Assembly (NCBI GenBank): GCA_000611775.1
Contig: KK106982.1
Coordinates: forward strand, 248,001-312,000
DNA: 64,000 bases
Source of the DNA: Umbilicaria muhlenbergii
Taxonomy: Eukaryota; Ascomycota; Lecanoromycetes; Umbilicariales; Umbilicariaceae
Direction of reading: 5' to 3'
The position numbers and the translations under genes are program-made. Positions 21,910-33,919 of the stretch are shown one piece after another (positions within the stretch are counted from its first letter, which is position 1; each line of letters starts with the position of its first letter). The notes under the pieces were generated by a model. It did no database searches. It saw nothing but the letters and a program-made list of their open reading frames with translations, and had not been told where the DNA came from.

Positions 21910-22552
21910 ATGTCGAGCCGTGTTCCACGATGGCCGGCAATCGCATGTTTAGCGCTGAACTTGCTCCTTCTCTTATCGAGCGTCACAGTACTTGGCCTGC
22001 TCAGCAACTCGGCCTATCAACATGCCCATACGAAGAACATTAACTTCAGTGGTACTGACAAGGCGTGGCCGCAAGACCTAGACCTTCTGCCGACAGAGTA
22101 TTTGCTGGTTGTTGCTGTCGTTACCTTGGTCTCTTCGCTCATGGCTTCAATCCACTTCTATCGACGTCTTCACGCACAGAGGCTGTCTATTGCCGATAAA
22201 GCCTTTGCCGGTCTCGCCATCCTATTGGTTGGAGCGTGGATTGGTGGAAATGTCATCCTGCACCAGTCTCTGGAAGCTCCTAAACCGAATCTGATGCGAT
22301 GGGCTTGTCATCGGAGGGACAGCCCCAACAATGTCATAGTCAACTACAATGCGGTCTGTCAGGAACAGGTAGGCAAGCAGCAGAATGGTTATCCGGATCC
22401 TTACTGACTAATCGCAGATTGCAGTGCAGAGCATTGCCGTCGTAATCAATGCCGCCCTGGTTCTCAACGTCCTGACCTTCGTCGCTACCTGGCAAACTTC
22501 AAAGCTGAAGTTATTCGATAGTAATACTACAGATGCGAAAGAAGAAGCGTAG
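21910..22552 (+). CDS. Four-TM membrane protein, MARVEL-like layout
   Basis: Two exons, 21910-22368 and 22418-22552, are joined across a 49-bp intron (GTAGGC...CAG, phase 0) and give 197 aa. Four hydrophobic segments are clear: IACLALNLLLLLSSVTVLGL, YLLVVAVVTLVSSLMASIHF, FAGLAILLVGAWIGGNVIL and, in exon 2, SIAVVINAALVLNVLTFVAT. Between TM3 and TM4 lies a loop with two Cys (WACHRRD, AVCQEQ). The C-terminus is short and charged (DAKEEA). This size and spacing fit the fungal MARVEL-like four-helix proteins; I cannot name a specific member. I start at 21910 because TM1 then follows at the usual distance. An in-frame ATG at 21796 would add 38 residues, giving 235 aa. Confidence 0.7.
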
Positions 22553-23181
22553 TATTGATTCATGTTGGCGTTTGGTACCTCTTCTGTTATGTGGCGTTGG
22601 AAAATGCTCTTACCGACTTGGACCTTCCAGTGCTTGCAGGGCGCCGGGAGAATCATGTGCAAGAGTGGCGTGTGTAAGTGTTAACCACCTTTCAACACCC
22701 TTTCCGATGTGCTCTGCAAAGCCATCAGATTCTTATGTGTCTTCGGGCACTGCATGCATCATAGGTTCTACGTCATTTCACCCTCAAACATACACAGAGC
22801 GTTGTAATTGATTGTCTCTATTGAGTGCTTTCACCACCAGAGTCTTAGATAGCCACCCTGGTATGACGACTGTCGTCACCGTCCAACCACCTAATCTCGC
22901 CTAAGGCCAAACGCTAGGGTTTCAACACCAGAGTCAACCCTCAGCTGCACAATATCGCACGGAAAGATTTGGCCAAAGAACCCCGCAGCTTTCTTTCTGT
23001 CCCAGTCACTCAATCGTGCTGGCACCTTGGCTATTCCACGCGAACCTTGTGATTTTCTGTGCGCGCTCAAGTCAATGTCGCGTACAAATTCACTGGCGCT
23101 CATTTCTGTGTCTGTCCACCACATTGGAACCCTTCTCATCTTGAGTGCAGTGCCAACGCGTCTGCTCTATTTTCCGCACCT
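22553..23181. other. Intergenic spacer, nothing convincing
   Basis: This gap lies between two plus-strand genes. Short frames exist on both strands without motifs. The frame of the next gene is open upstream to 23059, but only by a non-ATG codon. Confidence 0.5.
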
Positions 23182-24659
23182 ATGAATTTCGAAAACAGGG
23201 CCTTGACAGGCTCTACAGAGGCTAAGCTTAAAGATCTTCTGGATTACTATAGGAAGACTGTGAAAGTTCGTCGAACTGTTTCTGATCTGTGTCAATCGGA
23301 CCAACACCAGCAGCTCTTTATGAGATGCCTTAAGCACGACCTCCGGGTCATCCGATCGCGTTCCCAGGACCTTAGGAATAGTGAAATCAACATCTATCAG
23401 AAAGCTTTCGCGACATTGATGACCAATAACGAAGACCACGTTGCCGGGCTTGAATTGTACGCTGAGGAAATCCTGGGTCTTAAGCTTCTTAGAGCGGTCG
23501 AGAAGGATGGGGTGCTGCGACAGGCCATTGAAACGCGGTGCTTGGTAACGGACCGTACGCTTCATGGACACATGTGGTTCCTATAAGCTACATTTGCTGA
23601 TACAGGCCGCGTGACCCAACAGATTTCGATATCAGAGGCTCGCCTGAGTCATACGAATCCAACAAATGCTCCGTCTCACAGAGCAAAGAAGGTGGCGCGT
23701 ATCAGCTGGAAAGTCTCAACTTCAAGCTTCCGTACAAGCTCCAAGACAACGACCCCAAGCTCCACAGGCTCTGGGACCTTTATCAGAGCGCAAAAGAAGA
23801 CTTCCTTTCAACATTGGAGTCAGAGTGGCCCAGCCACACTTCGTCGGCCAAATTCCTTCGCGACACCGCCGAGAATTGTGTCAATTATATCGAGAGCAAG
23901 CAGCACCTTAACCAGGACCGTCGAGATCTTGCATCGGCATCAGGAAAAGACAGCACCGAGCAAATGCTGAAGGAACTACGCATCACGGTCAAGGTAGCTA
24001 AAGACGCAGCGGAGAAAGGCTCCGGTGGCAAAAAGCGTCGGTTTGATCATGACATGGAAGGCGTACCTCGCGGCCCTCGACGTATGCGCGCGGAACCCGC
24101 CCGCAAACCCTTAACCTATCATACCCCGCTTCCGACTCCGAAGAAGCCTCGGTTCGACGACGATGACCTACGTCAGTACACTGAGCGTCACCGCAGAGAC
24201 ATCTCCCAGGATTACGCAGAGCATCGTGTCAGTCTCGCCCACTCCCGTGAGCTTCGCATGGCTCAAATGGACCGTGCGCGATCAGCATCACCCAAACGTG
24301 GCCATGGCCATTCCTTCGACGAGCGAGACTATCGTTCCCAGAGGTCCAGGGTTCCTGGCTACGAGTCAGACCACCAGGCGTCCGACCGCGAGTGGAGGCG
24401 GTCAGAAGCTGAAGATTACCATTCCTCCTCCTACAGATCCGGCGATAGAATTGGGAGGCCTGAAGCTGAAGGCTACAATGCGTCTTATTACCAGTCGAAT
24501 AATCGCCAAGAAATGCCCAGGGCTGAGCATTATAGGTCTTCCTACCATGAGTCGGTGAGGCAGGAGAGGTCCAGAGTTGAGGGTTACGATTTGTCCCATG
24601 AGAAGCTTGAGAAGCGGGAGAGACTTAGAGCCGTTGATACTTGGAGACCATCAACATGA
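23182..24659 (+). CDS. Unrecognised charged protein, RS-like C-terminus
   Basis: I do not recognise the family. The first exon starts at ATG 23182 (MNFENRALTGSTEAKLKDLL) and is helical and charged. The second exon runs in one frame from 23606 to the stop at 24659. The intron end is the CAG before 23606, but the 5' site is uncertain; a GTGCTT after about 23537 keeps frame, whereas the better-looking GTAACG at about 23545 does not. The middle (about residues 160-250) looks helical (DPKLHRLWDLYQSAKEDFLS). A basic patch GGKKRRFDHD could be a nuclear signal. The last 170 residues are Arg/Glu/Ser/Tyr-rich with degenerate repeats of the type R.EAE.Y..SSYRS, resembling RS-domain or RNA-binding tails. 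A nuclear RNA-related role is a guess from composition. The whole could also be two genes. Confidence 0.6.
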
Positions 24660-25272
24660 CCACACCCACTCGAAACGAGCTTGCAGAGTCGTTGCTCTCT
24701 AAAGTCAGAATGCATGCGCTTGATCTTCTTACCTAGAGCGGAACACAGGGATGGAGAGGAGCACTTGTAGGGTTGGATACTGGGATGATGGATGCTTTCC
24801 CGATTGGAATACTGGTGTATTGTTTGTTAGGTTAAGATGCTGACACGCGAGGTGATTCGACTGCCAGGTGAAGGATTCAAGAAGGAGTAGGTAACGCGGG
24901 AGGGCGCCATTCTTGACCTCAAGACGGTAAGACTTTCCAAATACCTCTCTGTGCGTTCTGGCCAACGAGTGGCCTGAGTCGAATCGTACCCTTTTGTACA
25001 GCATAGGATAGTCTAGCGTGCGCGACCAAAGGAAATCAGGGTTTTGTGGTGCTTCAGATAGACCTATGCGTAGATGTATTGAAACATACCAGTGACTCCT
25101 CTGAAGTGCTTCTTGGCACAAAGTACCTCGCCAAACGCGCGTCTCAAACAGAAACGCGCGCGTCAAGCAGAGACGCGATGCCCTGAATAGCCCCGACAAA
25201 CCCAAGTCATAACAGTAGCACTTAGGTTGCACTTAAGTTACGTACACATCATAACCAGTTTAAAAATCAACA
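24660..25272. other. Intergenic spacer, nothing convincing
   Basis: This is a 613-bp gap upstream of GCP4. A 167-codon minus-strand frame covers most of it (24729-25232), but it has no recognisable motif. A repeated GAAACGCGCG / GAGACGCG element lies around 25140-25172 and could be part of the GCP4 promoter. Confidence 0.45.
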
Positions 25273-27603
25273 ATGCTACACGAATTGCTTCTGGCCCTGT
25301 CAGGTCACCCCTCCCCTCTACTCTATGTCACCGAAGAAGGCGGTCATGAATCCTCCAAGGCATTTCCTTTGCTATCTCCGCCAGAACGTGCTTTATTGAG
25401 CTCTCTTGCCCACCTAGGCGATCTTCATATACGGCTTCGAACTCGCACATCCACGATATCCGCGTCTCACCCTTCTACCATATGTCGGGCTATCTCTACA
25501 GCGGTGGTCTCCAATCACCTGGCTAAGTTCCAGCAAAAGATACTAGAGGTAGAAAAAGGAATCTTGCAGAAAGATGCGGGCATCGTAGGGGCATATAACA
25601 TCGTACCGCTTTCTGGGCTGGTCCGTGAGTTTGATGGGTGGAGACGGAGATTGGACTGGTTATGGGAACTCGCGCATTACGTGCTGCCTGCAGAGGGAGG
25701 CCAGGCTTCGGATCAGAGAGGCGCAAGACCATGCACGGGAGCGCAGATCATTAACAAGCTTCGGGATGAGGCCCAGACTGGCTATCCTGACCTGGAACGG
25801 ATAGCGCTGGACCTGCTCGTTGTTGGAGAGGGAGCTTGGTTAAGACAGGTGTCTGCATGGGTTCTTTATGGACGATTACCTGCTTCAGGTGCGGAAGATT
25901 TCTTCGTGTTTGCGGAGGCAGGGGACAGTCAAGGCCATAGTTCGAAAGCGTTGGTGTATGGCATCACCCGCGGCTTACTCCCCAAGATTGTCACTTTGTC
26001 AACTGCGAACTCGATCCTCTTCATTGGCAAATCCCTCAATCACATACGGGATCGGGTGCCCATGTTATCGAGTCCCTCTTCAAATACGTCGAGTTCCCCG
26101 GAACTATCATTGCTACCTGCGCATCTACGCCATCTCTCTTCGCTGTCTTCTCCGTTGACTTCCTCGAATTTGTCGCGCACCATAGGAGCCATTCGTCTCT
26201 CCCTGTCACAAAATGCGTTGCAAAAGCTCCTTCCTCTTTCGAAGATACTGAGCATTTTAAGCGTCCTGAAGGACTACTTCCTCCTCGAACTTGGCGAGTT
26301 CGCTGTAGCCTTGATCTCTGAAGCCGATGCGCGCATGGCTTCGAGGCATCGCGGCCCTGCCGTTGATTCACGACGCAAGGGTTTTGAGGGTTTGCCGGGG
26401 GTGGTCATCAAAGAGGGTGAGGTATCTGCCATACTGACTCGCACATGGAATGCTCTGGCATCCTTGCGAGGTCTTGATGATGATGATGAGGATGAGGAGC
26501 ACGACCTCGCTCGTCAGCTTATTCATATTGCCACAAAGCAAGCTAGCCTTGAACACTCGCCGTCGTCGGCACCCTCGCAGAGCGTCCTAGAGAAGCTCAG
26601 AGGGGCAAACGTGTCTTTCGACGATGTCCTGCTCCCTACGCCAATCACTCTTACTATGCAGCCACCTTCCCCTATAGATGTTTTTTTGACACCTTCCGAT
26701 GTCGAAATATATTCGTATACAAACGCCTACCTTCTAGCGTTGCGGCGAGCGCATCTGCATCTCACCGGACTATGGAAGCTCCCATTTCTCCGCAGGCAGT
26801 ATCCAGCACCCCTCGGACCCCCTCGAAGCTGTTCACAGGCTGGACAGGAAGCTTTGCCAAGAGCGAGGGAGCGTTCAAACAGGCGCGCGAAAGCGATGAG
26901 AGCGGTATGGGCTACCACAGCGTCTGCAACTTTTCTCTTGGCGGAGATTGGAGAGTACCTTCAGGGTGAAGTCATCCGGAGTTCATGGACCACTTTTCAA
27001 GCATGGCTTGATCCGACCTCTCAGGACAAACTGCTAGAGACCGGAGTGTCTAAATTGTCATTATCATCATCAAATGGAGGAGCTTCTCGTGATGAACCAG
27101 CCGCTAGTCCAACTCCGCAGAAACAGCAAACCCATCGTGATCCCGAGAGTCTCTCGAACGCGCATAGACACTACCTCGAATGCCTCGTGCACTCACTCCT
27201 CCTCGACGACCATCTCTACACCCAAGCTCTGAGGCTGTTCATGACTCATATCGACCATCTAATTGCTCTGATAGAGCGATTGAGCGTGGTCCAGCATCAT
27301 TTGGACCTTGAGACGGATGCCGGCGTCATGGACACCTTTACCAACTATAAATTCGAGGAGCAGGAGTTGATGAAGGATCTGACTGAAGCCCGCTTGGGAG
27401 TGGACCGCGATGTTGCTGACCTGGTCCAAAGGTTGCGGGATATTGATGCTGAGCGCGCCGGTGCGGGGACTCGTGTTTTTGACCACGGAGAGGCAGGAGA
27501 TGATGGTTTCGTGCCGTGGAGGAGCGGAGGCATTGATCGGTTGCTCATGAAGCTGGATTTTGCGAGTGTGCGTCCGCCGGATGCGCACAGGGATGATGAA
27601 TAG
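25273..27603 (+). CDS. GCP4: Gamma-tubulin complex component 4 (GCP4)
   Basis: An intronless frame of 776 aa from ATG 25273. The start MLHELLLALSGHPSPLLYV is the hallmark N-terminus of the GCP4 branch of the Spc97/Spc98 family (human GCP4 begins MIHELLLALSGYPG). The GRIP1 N-domain is visible as YNIVPLSGLVREFDGWRRRL, ALDLLVVGEGAWLRQVSAWV and LYGRLPASGAEDFFVF. The C-terminal gamma-tubulin-binding domain includes SDVEIYSYTNAYLLALRRAH, LTGLWKLPFLRRQYP and HRHYLECLVHSLLLDDHLYT, and the protein ends with long helices. GCP4 joins the gamma-tubulin ring complex at the spindle pole body and helps nucleate microtubules. At 776 residues it is longer than the human protein (667); extra length sits in loops such as an acidic DDDDEDEE stretch and a Ser-rich stretch near residues 270-290. 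It converges with NBP35, stop to stop 243 bp apart. Confidence 0.93.
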   Translation: MLHELLLALSGHPSPLLYVTEEGGHESSKAFPLLSPPERALLSSLAHLGDLHIRLRTRTSTISASHPSTICRAISTAVVSNHLAKFQQKILEVEKGILQKDAGIVGAYNIVPLSGLVREFDGWRRRLDWLWELAHYVLPAEGGQASDQRGARPCTGAQIINKLRDEAQTGYPDLERIALDLLVVGEGAWLRQVSAWVLYGRLPASGAEDFFVFAEAGDSQGHSSKALVYGITRGLLPKIVTLSTANSILFIGKSLNHIRDRVPMLSSPSSNTSSSPELSLLPAHLRHLSSLSSPLTSSNLSRTIGAIRLSLSQNALQKLLPLSKILSILSVLKDYFLLELGEFAVALISEADARMASRHRGPAVDSRRKGFEGLPGVVIKEGEVSAILTRTWNALASLRGLDDDDEDEEHDLARQLIHIATKQASLEHSPSSAPSQSVLEKLRGANVSFDDVLLPTPITLTMQPPSPIDVFLTPSDVEIYSYTNAYLLALRRAHLHLTGLWKLPFLRRQYPAPLGPPRSCSQAGQEALPRARERSNRRAKAMRAVWATTASATFLLAEIGEYLQGEVIRSSWTTFQAWLDPTSQDKLLETGVSKLSLSSSNGGASRDEPAASPTPQKQQTHRDPESLSNAHRHYLECLVHSLLLDDHLYTQALRLFMTHIDHLIALIERLSVVQHHLDLETDAGVMDTFTNYKFEEQELMKDLTEARLGVDRDVADLVQRLRDIDAERAGAGTRVFDHGEAGDDGFVPWRSGGIDRLLMKLDFASVRPPDAHRDDE

Positions 27604-27846
27604 GGTGCTTGCTTGCAAGAAGGAAATTCTGGCGTTGGGGGCGACGTTAGCGGAATATCACGCATGATACCACGGAGTCACCTGAGAGAATATTTTGAAC
27701 GATTCAATGAAGTAGTTACAGATATACTTCCAACACAACAACGGTCACCGCAACCGTGCAAATGCCCACGCTCCATGTAAATGCTGCCAGTCAGACTCCT
27801 TGCATGCCATGCCAAAATAAAACCACTGTGATATGCCCCCAAAGCC

Positions 27847-28931
27847 TCATACATGGATGCCTTCCGGCAAGACTTGGTCCGGCTCAATCCCCGCCTCTTC
27901 ACCCACCCTCCTAACCACCATTCGCAGAGCCTGACAAGCCGGACTATCCGGGAAATTATCGAAGAAGCTCTCCCCATAATCACAAGCCATGCCGATCCTC
28001 GGATCCAGCGGTACAGCCCCGAGGAAGGGGATACCCGTCTCCTTGGCCAACTTCCTCGCTCCGCCCGTCGTCGCCCTAAAGATCTGCGACTCGTGCGTAC
28101 AGTTCGGACACACGAACCCGGACATATTCTCCACGATGCCCAAGACTGCAATGCCGGCCTTGCGGCAAAAATCAATCTCCTTCCTCACATCCAGCAAACT
28201 GAGCTCCTGCGGCGTCGCCACCACCACGGCCCCATCGACCCCGGACTCCTTCAAGAACGAGTTGACGCTCAAGTGCTCGTCGCTGGTTCCCGGCGGCGTG
28301 TCGACGATCAGATAATCCAAGTCCCCCCACTCGACATCTTTCAAGAACTGCTTGATGAGCCCGTTCTTCTTCGGCCCCCTCCAAATCACCGCGTCGTCCC
28401 TATTCGGCAACATGAACTGCACGCTCATGACCCCCAGATTATCCGCCACCCACACGGGACTCCACCCGGCATTACTGACATGGATCGTTTCCGCCTCGAC
28501 GCCCATCATCTTCGGGATACTGGGCCCGCAGATGTCTGTGTCCATGATCCCGACCATGTTGTCCGGGTTCGCGGCGAAGGCGTGGGCGAGCATGGTGGAA
28601 AAGGTGGATTTGCCGACGCCGCCTTTGCCGCTGAGGACGAGGATTTTGTGCTTGATGCCGGAGAGGCGGGCGGTGATGAGGGGGATGTCGGGGTCGGGGC
28701 CTTTGGGGGCGGTGGCGCAGATGAGTTGGTTGGGGCAGCCGGCGCAGGCGTCGCCTTTGCCGGCGAGGTTGGATTCGGGGCCGGGGCAGTGTTCTGGGGA
28801 TTGTTAGCTGGGTTATAGATGGGGAGAGGGGGGAGGGGGAGGGTACCTGGTTCGGGGGCAACGAGCTTGGGAGCTACTTTAAGGGGCGCATCGAGGTCGA
28901 CTTGGGTGGGTTCTTCGAGGGAGGGCGCCAT
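27847..28931 (-). CDS. NBP35: Cytosolic Fe-S cluster assembly factor NBP35
   Basis: Two exons (28931-28847 and 28793-27847), intron phase 1, give 343 aa. The N-terminal 4Fe-4S site is C31-x13-C45-x2-C48-x5-C54, the pattern that separates Nbp35 from its partner Cfd1. The deviant Walker A P-loop GKGGVGKST follows at about 84-92, then [14 protein letters not shown] (switch I region), [16 protein letters not shown] and [15 protein letters not shown] (switch II). The bridging-cluster motif is FVCPNC. The protein is the scaffold P-loop NTPase of the cytosolic Fe-S assembly (CIA) pathway, working with Cfd1, Nar1 and Cia1 to load clusters into cytosolic and nuclear proteins, including DNA polymerases. 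The start is the first ATG in the family context [14 protein letters not shown]; the upstream frame stays open but lacks conservation I recognise. Confidence 0.96.
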
Positions 28932-29901
28932 GATGGGTTGTGGTGTCGGAGTGTGCCTGTGCTGTACGGGTGGTGTGGTCAAGTGAGAAAGGTATCGAGA
29001 TGCATTTTGTTTTGCTGTGATGGTACTTGCATCAATGTACTCGGATCGATAGGCGCGAATCCCATAGAAGGCGGATGTGGCCAGCCCTGCGATTAGTAAG
29101 GTAATGTTCCTGGCAGGCTCTCGAGCGAGATCGGCCTCGTCAGCCCTTACCCCCACGTTGCGCAGAAGAATCAAGAATTAATTATCAATCATCAATTGTG
29201 TGGAAACAAAGAGATGAGCTCTAGAGACGAAATCTGCAGAGTACTCTACACTGTGAGTTCCTGTATGTGTGCACGGTGCTTTGAGTACCGCCCTCACGGG
29301 GCAGAGGCTGGCATGCTTGTGCGATACAGCGATGCCCACGTGCCAACAAACTGCATTGCAGAGGCGCCACTCTTTTTGCCGGCACATTTTGTGAAGCCAC
29401 AGAATGCCCCAGTTCGCAACTTAGTAGGCTGTACTCTAGCTACCAAGTTGATCACACTACTACCAGTAGCACAGCTTGCACATCCAAGGCATCCAAGGCA
29501 TCCAAGACATCCCAATCAGACGGCCAGAATTGCCAGCGCTGTTCGCTTCACAGCCCCTTGGCTGTCTTGCTCGTTCCAAGCGCACATACAACATTTATCC
29601 AGTAGCGTGGCAAACCAACGACATCGCTGCCCGACCCTTCACAGTAACACGCAGCTTATGCACATGGCTCAATCGAGACCTCGTTCATCAAGATTCCCTC
29701 CTTCCATTACTTCCCACGTGCAGCTCTATTATCCACGCCACTGCCCTCGTGATCCATTCCAGAACATCCGCTCCGGACGAGCCCCATAGAGACGAATTCT
29801 CCGCATTGCAATCCCAATAGATTTGCGAAAAACATCTCGACAACTCAGAGTAGGGTCACCTTCAACCTGGCCCTACCCAATATATTGCCGTACACATCAC
29901 A
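28932..29901. other. Divergent NBP35-CHO2 upstream region
   Basis: This 970-bp spacer separates two divergent genes and should hold both promoters. It includes a short array of CATCCAAGG-like units at about 29481-29510 (three to four copies). A plus-strand frame at 29196-29789 has no motif I recognise. No specific regulatory site can be named from sequence alone. Confidence 0.5.
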
Positions 29902-32900
29902 ATGAGCGATGAGCGTTCGGGAACAGGCATAGACGCGGAGGGCCTCCGCGAAAGGAATACTCCCCAACATGCCCGTTCGAGCGAGAGCGCGCAGGCGACG
30001 GTCTTGGACTTGAACTCGAAGGAAGAGCATGCCGAAAAAGATGAAAAGGATAAGAAGACCTTTGGCAGGACTCCCAATGGCACCGGTAAGTCATTCCATA
30101 CGGCATCGCATTTGCCCTCCTCCAATGGTGCCCCAAGGGTGCATTGCACGCATCCTGGGCATTAGATACCATTAAGACCGTTCGGCTGTCCAGATGGCAA
30201 TCTGTCTGTGCCATTAGGATAGGATGGGAAAACAAGCAGCTGACGTTTCCTTGACCAGTGTTCACCGTTCCCCAAACCCATGACATGGTCTCCCAGTTAC
30301 TGTCCCCGAGCCAACCCAAGAATTTCTCCGACGTCCTCGTCCTTACTATTCTAGGAGCCCATATACTCACTCTCTATTACTTGCCGTCTTCGCTCCGTGT
30401 CCCGGTCTTCGCTGTCATTTTCCTCTTCTGGCGGGCCTGTTACAATGTCGGCATTGGCTACCTTCTGCACATACAGTCGAATGGTCGGAGATTGGTGGTA
30501 TGGGCTAAGCAATGGAAACTGTTCGTGAACCCGAAGACAGGGGATAATCCACACCCGGCGCTGTACAAAATCATCAAGCGCGAGCTAGAGACCAAGATTC
30601 CGAAAGACTACACGTTTGAAGATGCGCCCATTGAGTACAACACGTGGCTGGTTTTCCGACGTGTGGTCGACCTGATACTGATGTGTGACTTTGTATCCTA
30701 CTGCCTGTTCGCCATTGCATGCGGTGGCAGACCGGCCAACGAGGGCATCTTCACGACTGCTGTTCGTTGGATCACCGGTTGGGGCCTGGTGGGCTTCAAC
30801 CTCTGGGTCAAGCTGGATGCCCATAGAGTTGTTAAAGACTATGCTTGGTACTGGGGCGATTTCTTCTACCTCATCGATCAGGAGTTGACGTTCGATGGGG
30901 TTTTTGAAATGGCTCCACATCCCATGTACTCTGTAGGTTACGCAGGCTATTATGGCATCTCTTTAATGGCTGCGAGCTATAAAGTCCTCTTTATATCCAT
31001 CATCGCTCACGCGGCCCAATTTGCGTTTCTCGTCTGGGTTGAGAATCCACACATCGACAAGACATACAATGCTCCCGCTCCTCGAAAGCGACTCGACACC
31101 GAATCGGAGCAGGAGGAGAATCATTCAGGTCATGCCAACGATGCACCGCCACTTACATCTCCGAACCAACCATCGCAGGTCCACAATTTGATCGGCTTTC
31201 ACAATCTTGACCTTCACCGAGTCACAGATGCTTCTACTATTCTCTTGCAGCTCTTCATGTTCGCCTTGACCGTACTTACCCCGGACACCGCTTTCTACCA
31301 GATTCTGTTTGTCTTGAATGCTGCCATATGGCGAATATGGTATTCTGTAGGCATTGGCTATCTACTGAATCGTCAATCGAGAAAGAAGAAGTGGACACGC
31401 CACTTCGTCAAGTATGGCGACAGTACGGAAGAGGCGTGGCGGGAATGGAAAGGGATCTACCACATTAGTATGACAATGTGTTACGCTACCTTTGTTGCGG
31501 CGACCTGGAAAATGTATTCTTTTCCTAGTGATTGGGGCTATGGTTTGGTTCTTTTGAAGCACGTGCTGGGCGCAGGTCTTGTGGCCTTGCAGTTGTGGAC
31601 TGCCATCAGCATTTATGAGTCGCTTGGGGAGTTTGGCTGGTTTTTCGGGGACTTCTTTTTCGACCAAGCCCCGAAGCTTACATACAGTGGAATTTACCGC
31701 TTTTTGAACAATCCGGAACGTGTCATTGGATTGGCCGGGGTTTGGGGCGCTGTTTTGATTACGGGAAGTAGTGCCATATTCTTCCTTGCTATTCTCAGTC
31801 ACATCCTCACGCTGACATTCATTCAATTTGTCGAAAGACCGCATATGCAGAAGCTGTACGGTCGAAGCTTACGGAGAGATTCTGGCCTGGTGAAGAGTCT
31901 GAAGCGTTCGTTGCCTCCACCTCTGAGGCAATGGCAAGGAAGTGTGGATAAAATGCTGCACGAAACCGCCGACTTCGTCGAGGAGTTCATTGATGCCGCT
32001 CGACCAAAGTTTGCGGCCGGCATGAATACAATTGTCAAGGATTCGACGGCGCTATTCAAAGGCTACCCCACCCGCATCAGCATCACAAGAGTTGCCCCGG
32101 ACCTAGCTGGGTTCGATCCCAAAGACTACTCCCTCGAGATTGAAGGGACTCCATCATCCGCTCTGGCCTTGTCTGAGAGGACAAGTGGGAAAGAGGGCGA
32201 GACAGCACGCAGCCCACCAGAGCGACGTTCAGATTTCAAGACCCTCATTTTCGAGTACGGCGCGCCCATCAAGGTCAAATGGACCGCGCCACTGAATCAC
32301 AGCAAGAAAGACTGGGTAGGATTGTACATGGTCGCCGACAACGCGTCTCGAGAATTAACACGGGTATCTTCGCAAGGCCGATGGGTAGCAACGAACAAAG
32401 ACCATTTTGCTTCCGCGACCTCGGATAGCGGCATCTTGGTCAGCGACGCCCGTGTGTCGGGCATCACACGGCGAGACGGCGAATCGATAGACTTTCTATC
32501 GGGAGAAATGGAGTTCGCCGGCGACAAACTTTGGTGGACCACGGGCGTATTCGAGTTTCGCTACCACCACGACGGAAAGCATAACGTGATGGCGATCTCG
32601 CTGCCGTTTGAGATTAGGATTGGCCGCTTCGACGAAGATGATGTTGAGGTGGATGCGAATGGGCTGATCAGGGGTGCGGTGGAAAATGCCTTACTACCTC
32701 TGGTCAGGAACTGCTTCGATCGAAATCCGGACATTGCGCCCAACACGGTCGATGAGGCTTTTGGGAGCTTGGTGGAGAGAGATGAGAAATTTGCAAAGAG
32801 GGTCGTGTTTGCAGTGCATCAGATGTAAGTGTTTTCACCACAGTATACCAGTCGAGTCATATACTGATTGCCTCTATATAGGTTTGGCATCGAGTTCGCT

Positions 32901-33100
32901 CCCGAAGTGGTGCAAGCGGACGGCAACGTTAAAAATTTGGCGTGGCGGATCTGCAATGCGAAGAAAGTCCTGGTGGGTAACTATGTCCTTGCCATACGCA
33001 ATATACAAGGCAAAGCATGCTGATCATGAACGCGTAATAGGCTCCATATAGCATGTCTTCTTCAAGAGGACATACGACACCGTCGGCTTCGAAGTACTAG
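29902..33100 (+). CDS. CHO2: Phosphatidylethanolamine N-methyltransferase (Cho2/Pem1)
   Basis: Four exons (29902-30085, 30259-32824, 32882-32972, 33041-33100) join in frame to 966 aa. The N-terminus is charged and disordered. The protein then shows the two-fold Cho2 layout. Each half has several TM helices and a methyltransferase signature: [20 protein letters not shown] with [10 protein letters not shown] in the first, and [17 protein letters not shown] with [11 protein letters not shown] in the second. Paired [13 protein letters not shown] / [13 protein letters not shown] elements mark the internal duplication. The C-terminal third is a soluble domain ([37 protein letters not shown]). Cho2 adds the first methyl group from S-adenosylmethionine to phosphatidylethanolamine in the ER on the way to phosphatidylcholine. 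The third intron is followed by a short last exon ending PSASKY. The length agrees with fungal relatives. Confidence 0.95.
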
Positions 33101-33919
33101 GACCGCGGCTGAAACTGAGATTACAAAACGCCTAGTGGGCGATTCTATTCTTCTACAAAGTATAACAAGTACATATAGCTCTTATTCGAGTGCTCTGGAT
33201 GTGACATCAACGTGGATACCCATTTTTGAAAAGTTTGGTGAGCGTCCAGCATATGGATGGGGCCTGCTTCATCCAACGAACAATCCAAGTTCATGACTGT
33301 TTGGAGCCTTGGATGCTCTCTATAGTGACTCCCGAAACCGAGCTTCTGTGTCCGGGCGTGGTAAAACAGTTAAACGCTGTCGGAAGCCTAAAAGACATAA
33401 TGTAAGAAGTACTTTGCCGCTGAACGCCACATACCAGAAAACGGACCTGATATCTACTAAGACCTGCCGAACCTAGCGCCAGGACTTCCCCTATTGCAAA
33501 GTCATTGAATATGCCGGTTGCATCATGAAGACCTGTATCTTGGAAGGGCACCGTGGGCAAGATTGAAACGATGACCACGCCTTGGTGTAAACAAACCTAT
33601 ACAACTTCATGTGGCCGCAAGCTGTACAAAGTGACATATTCGAACTAGCGTCTAGTTTAGCGTCGTCACTGTGCTTGCCGAGCCCTATGATAAATTATTC
33701 GACAATTCTGTGACTAACATTGACACATACCGCCAAAGTGATTTCGGCCACGGCAACCAGTCTGAAGAATCGCACAGCTTGTTTGAAGCTCCGCCAACAA
33801 GCCTGGCCTCCACGTACACTCTACGATCTTGTTTGGCTTTAAGACGGGTGACTCTGCTCAGGCGCCAACAGTGGATAGCTCCAGTAAAGCCATTCAGAGT
33901 TTCTTTCCACCAATTCGCC
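33101..33919. other. Intergenic spacer CHO2-ARC1
   Basis: This gap lies between two plus-strand genes and should hold the CHO2 terminator and the ARC1 promoter. The ARC1 frame is open back to 33671, but only from a GTG. A minus-strand 95-codon frame at 33291-33578 has no motif. Nothing else is evident. Confidence 0.5.

Noticed and set aside
27853-28818. 321-codon plus-strand frame
   Set aside because: Antisense shadow of NBP35, whose P-loop and Cys motifs are unmistakable.
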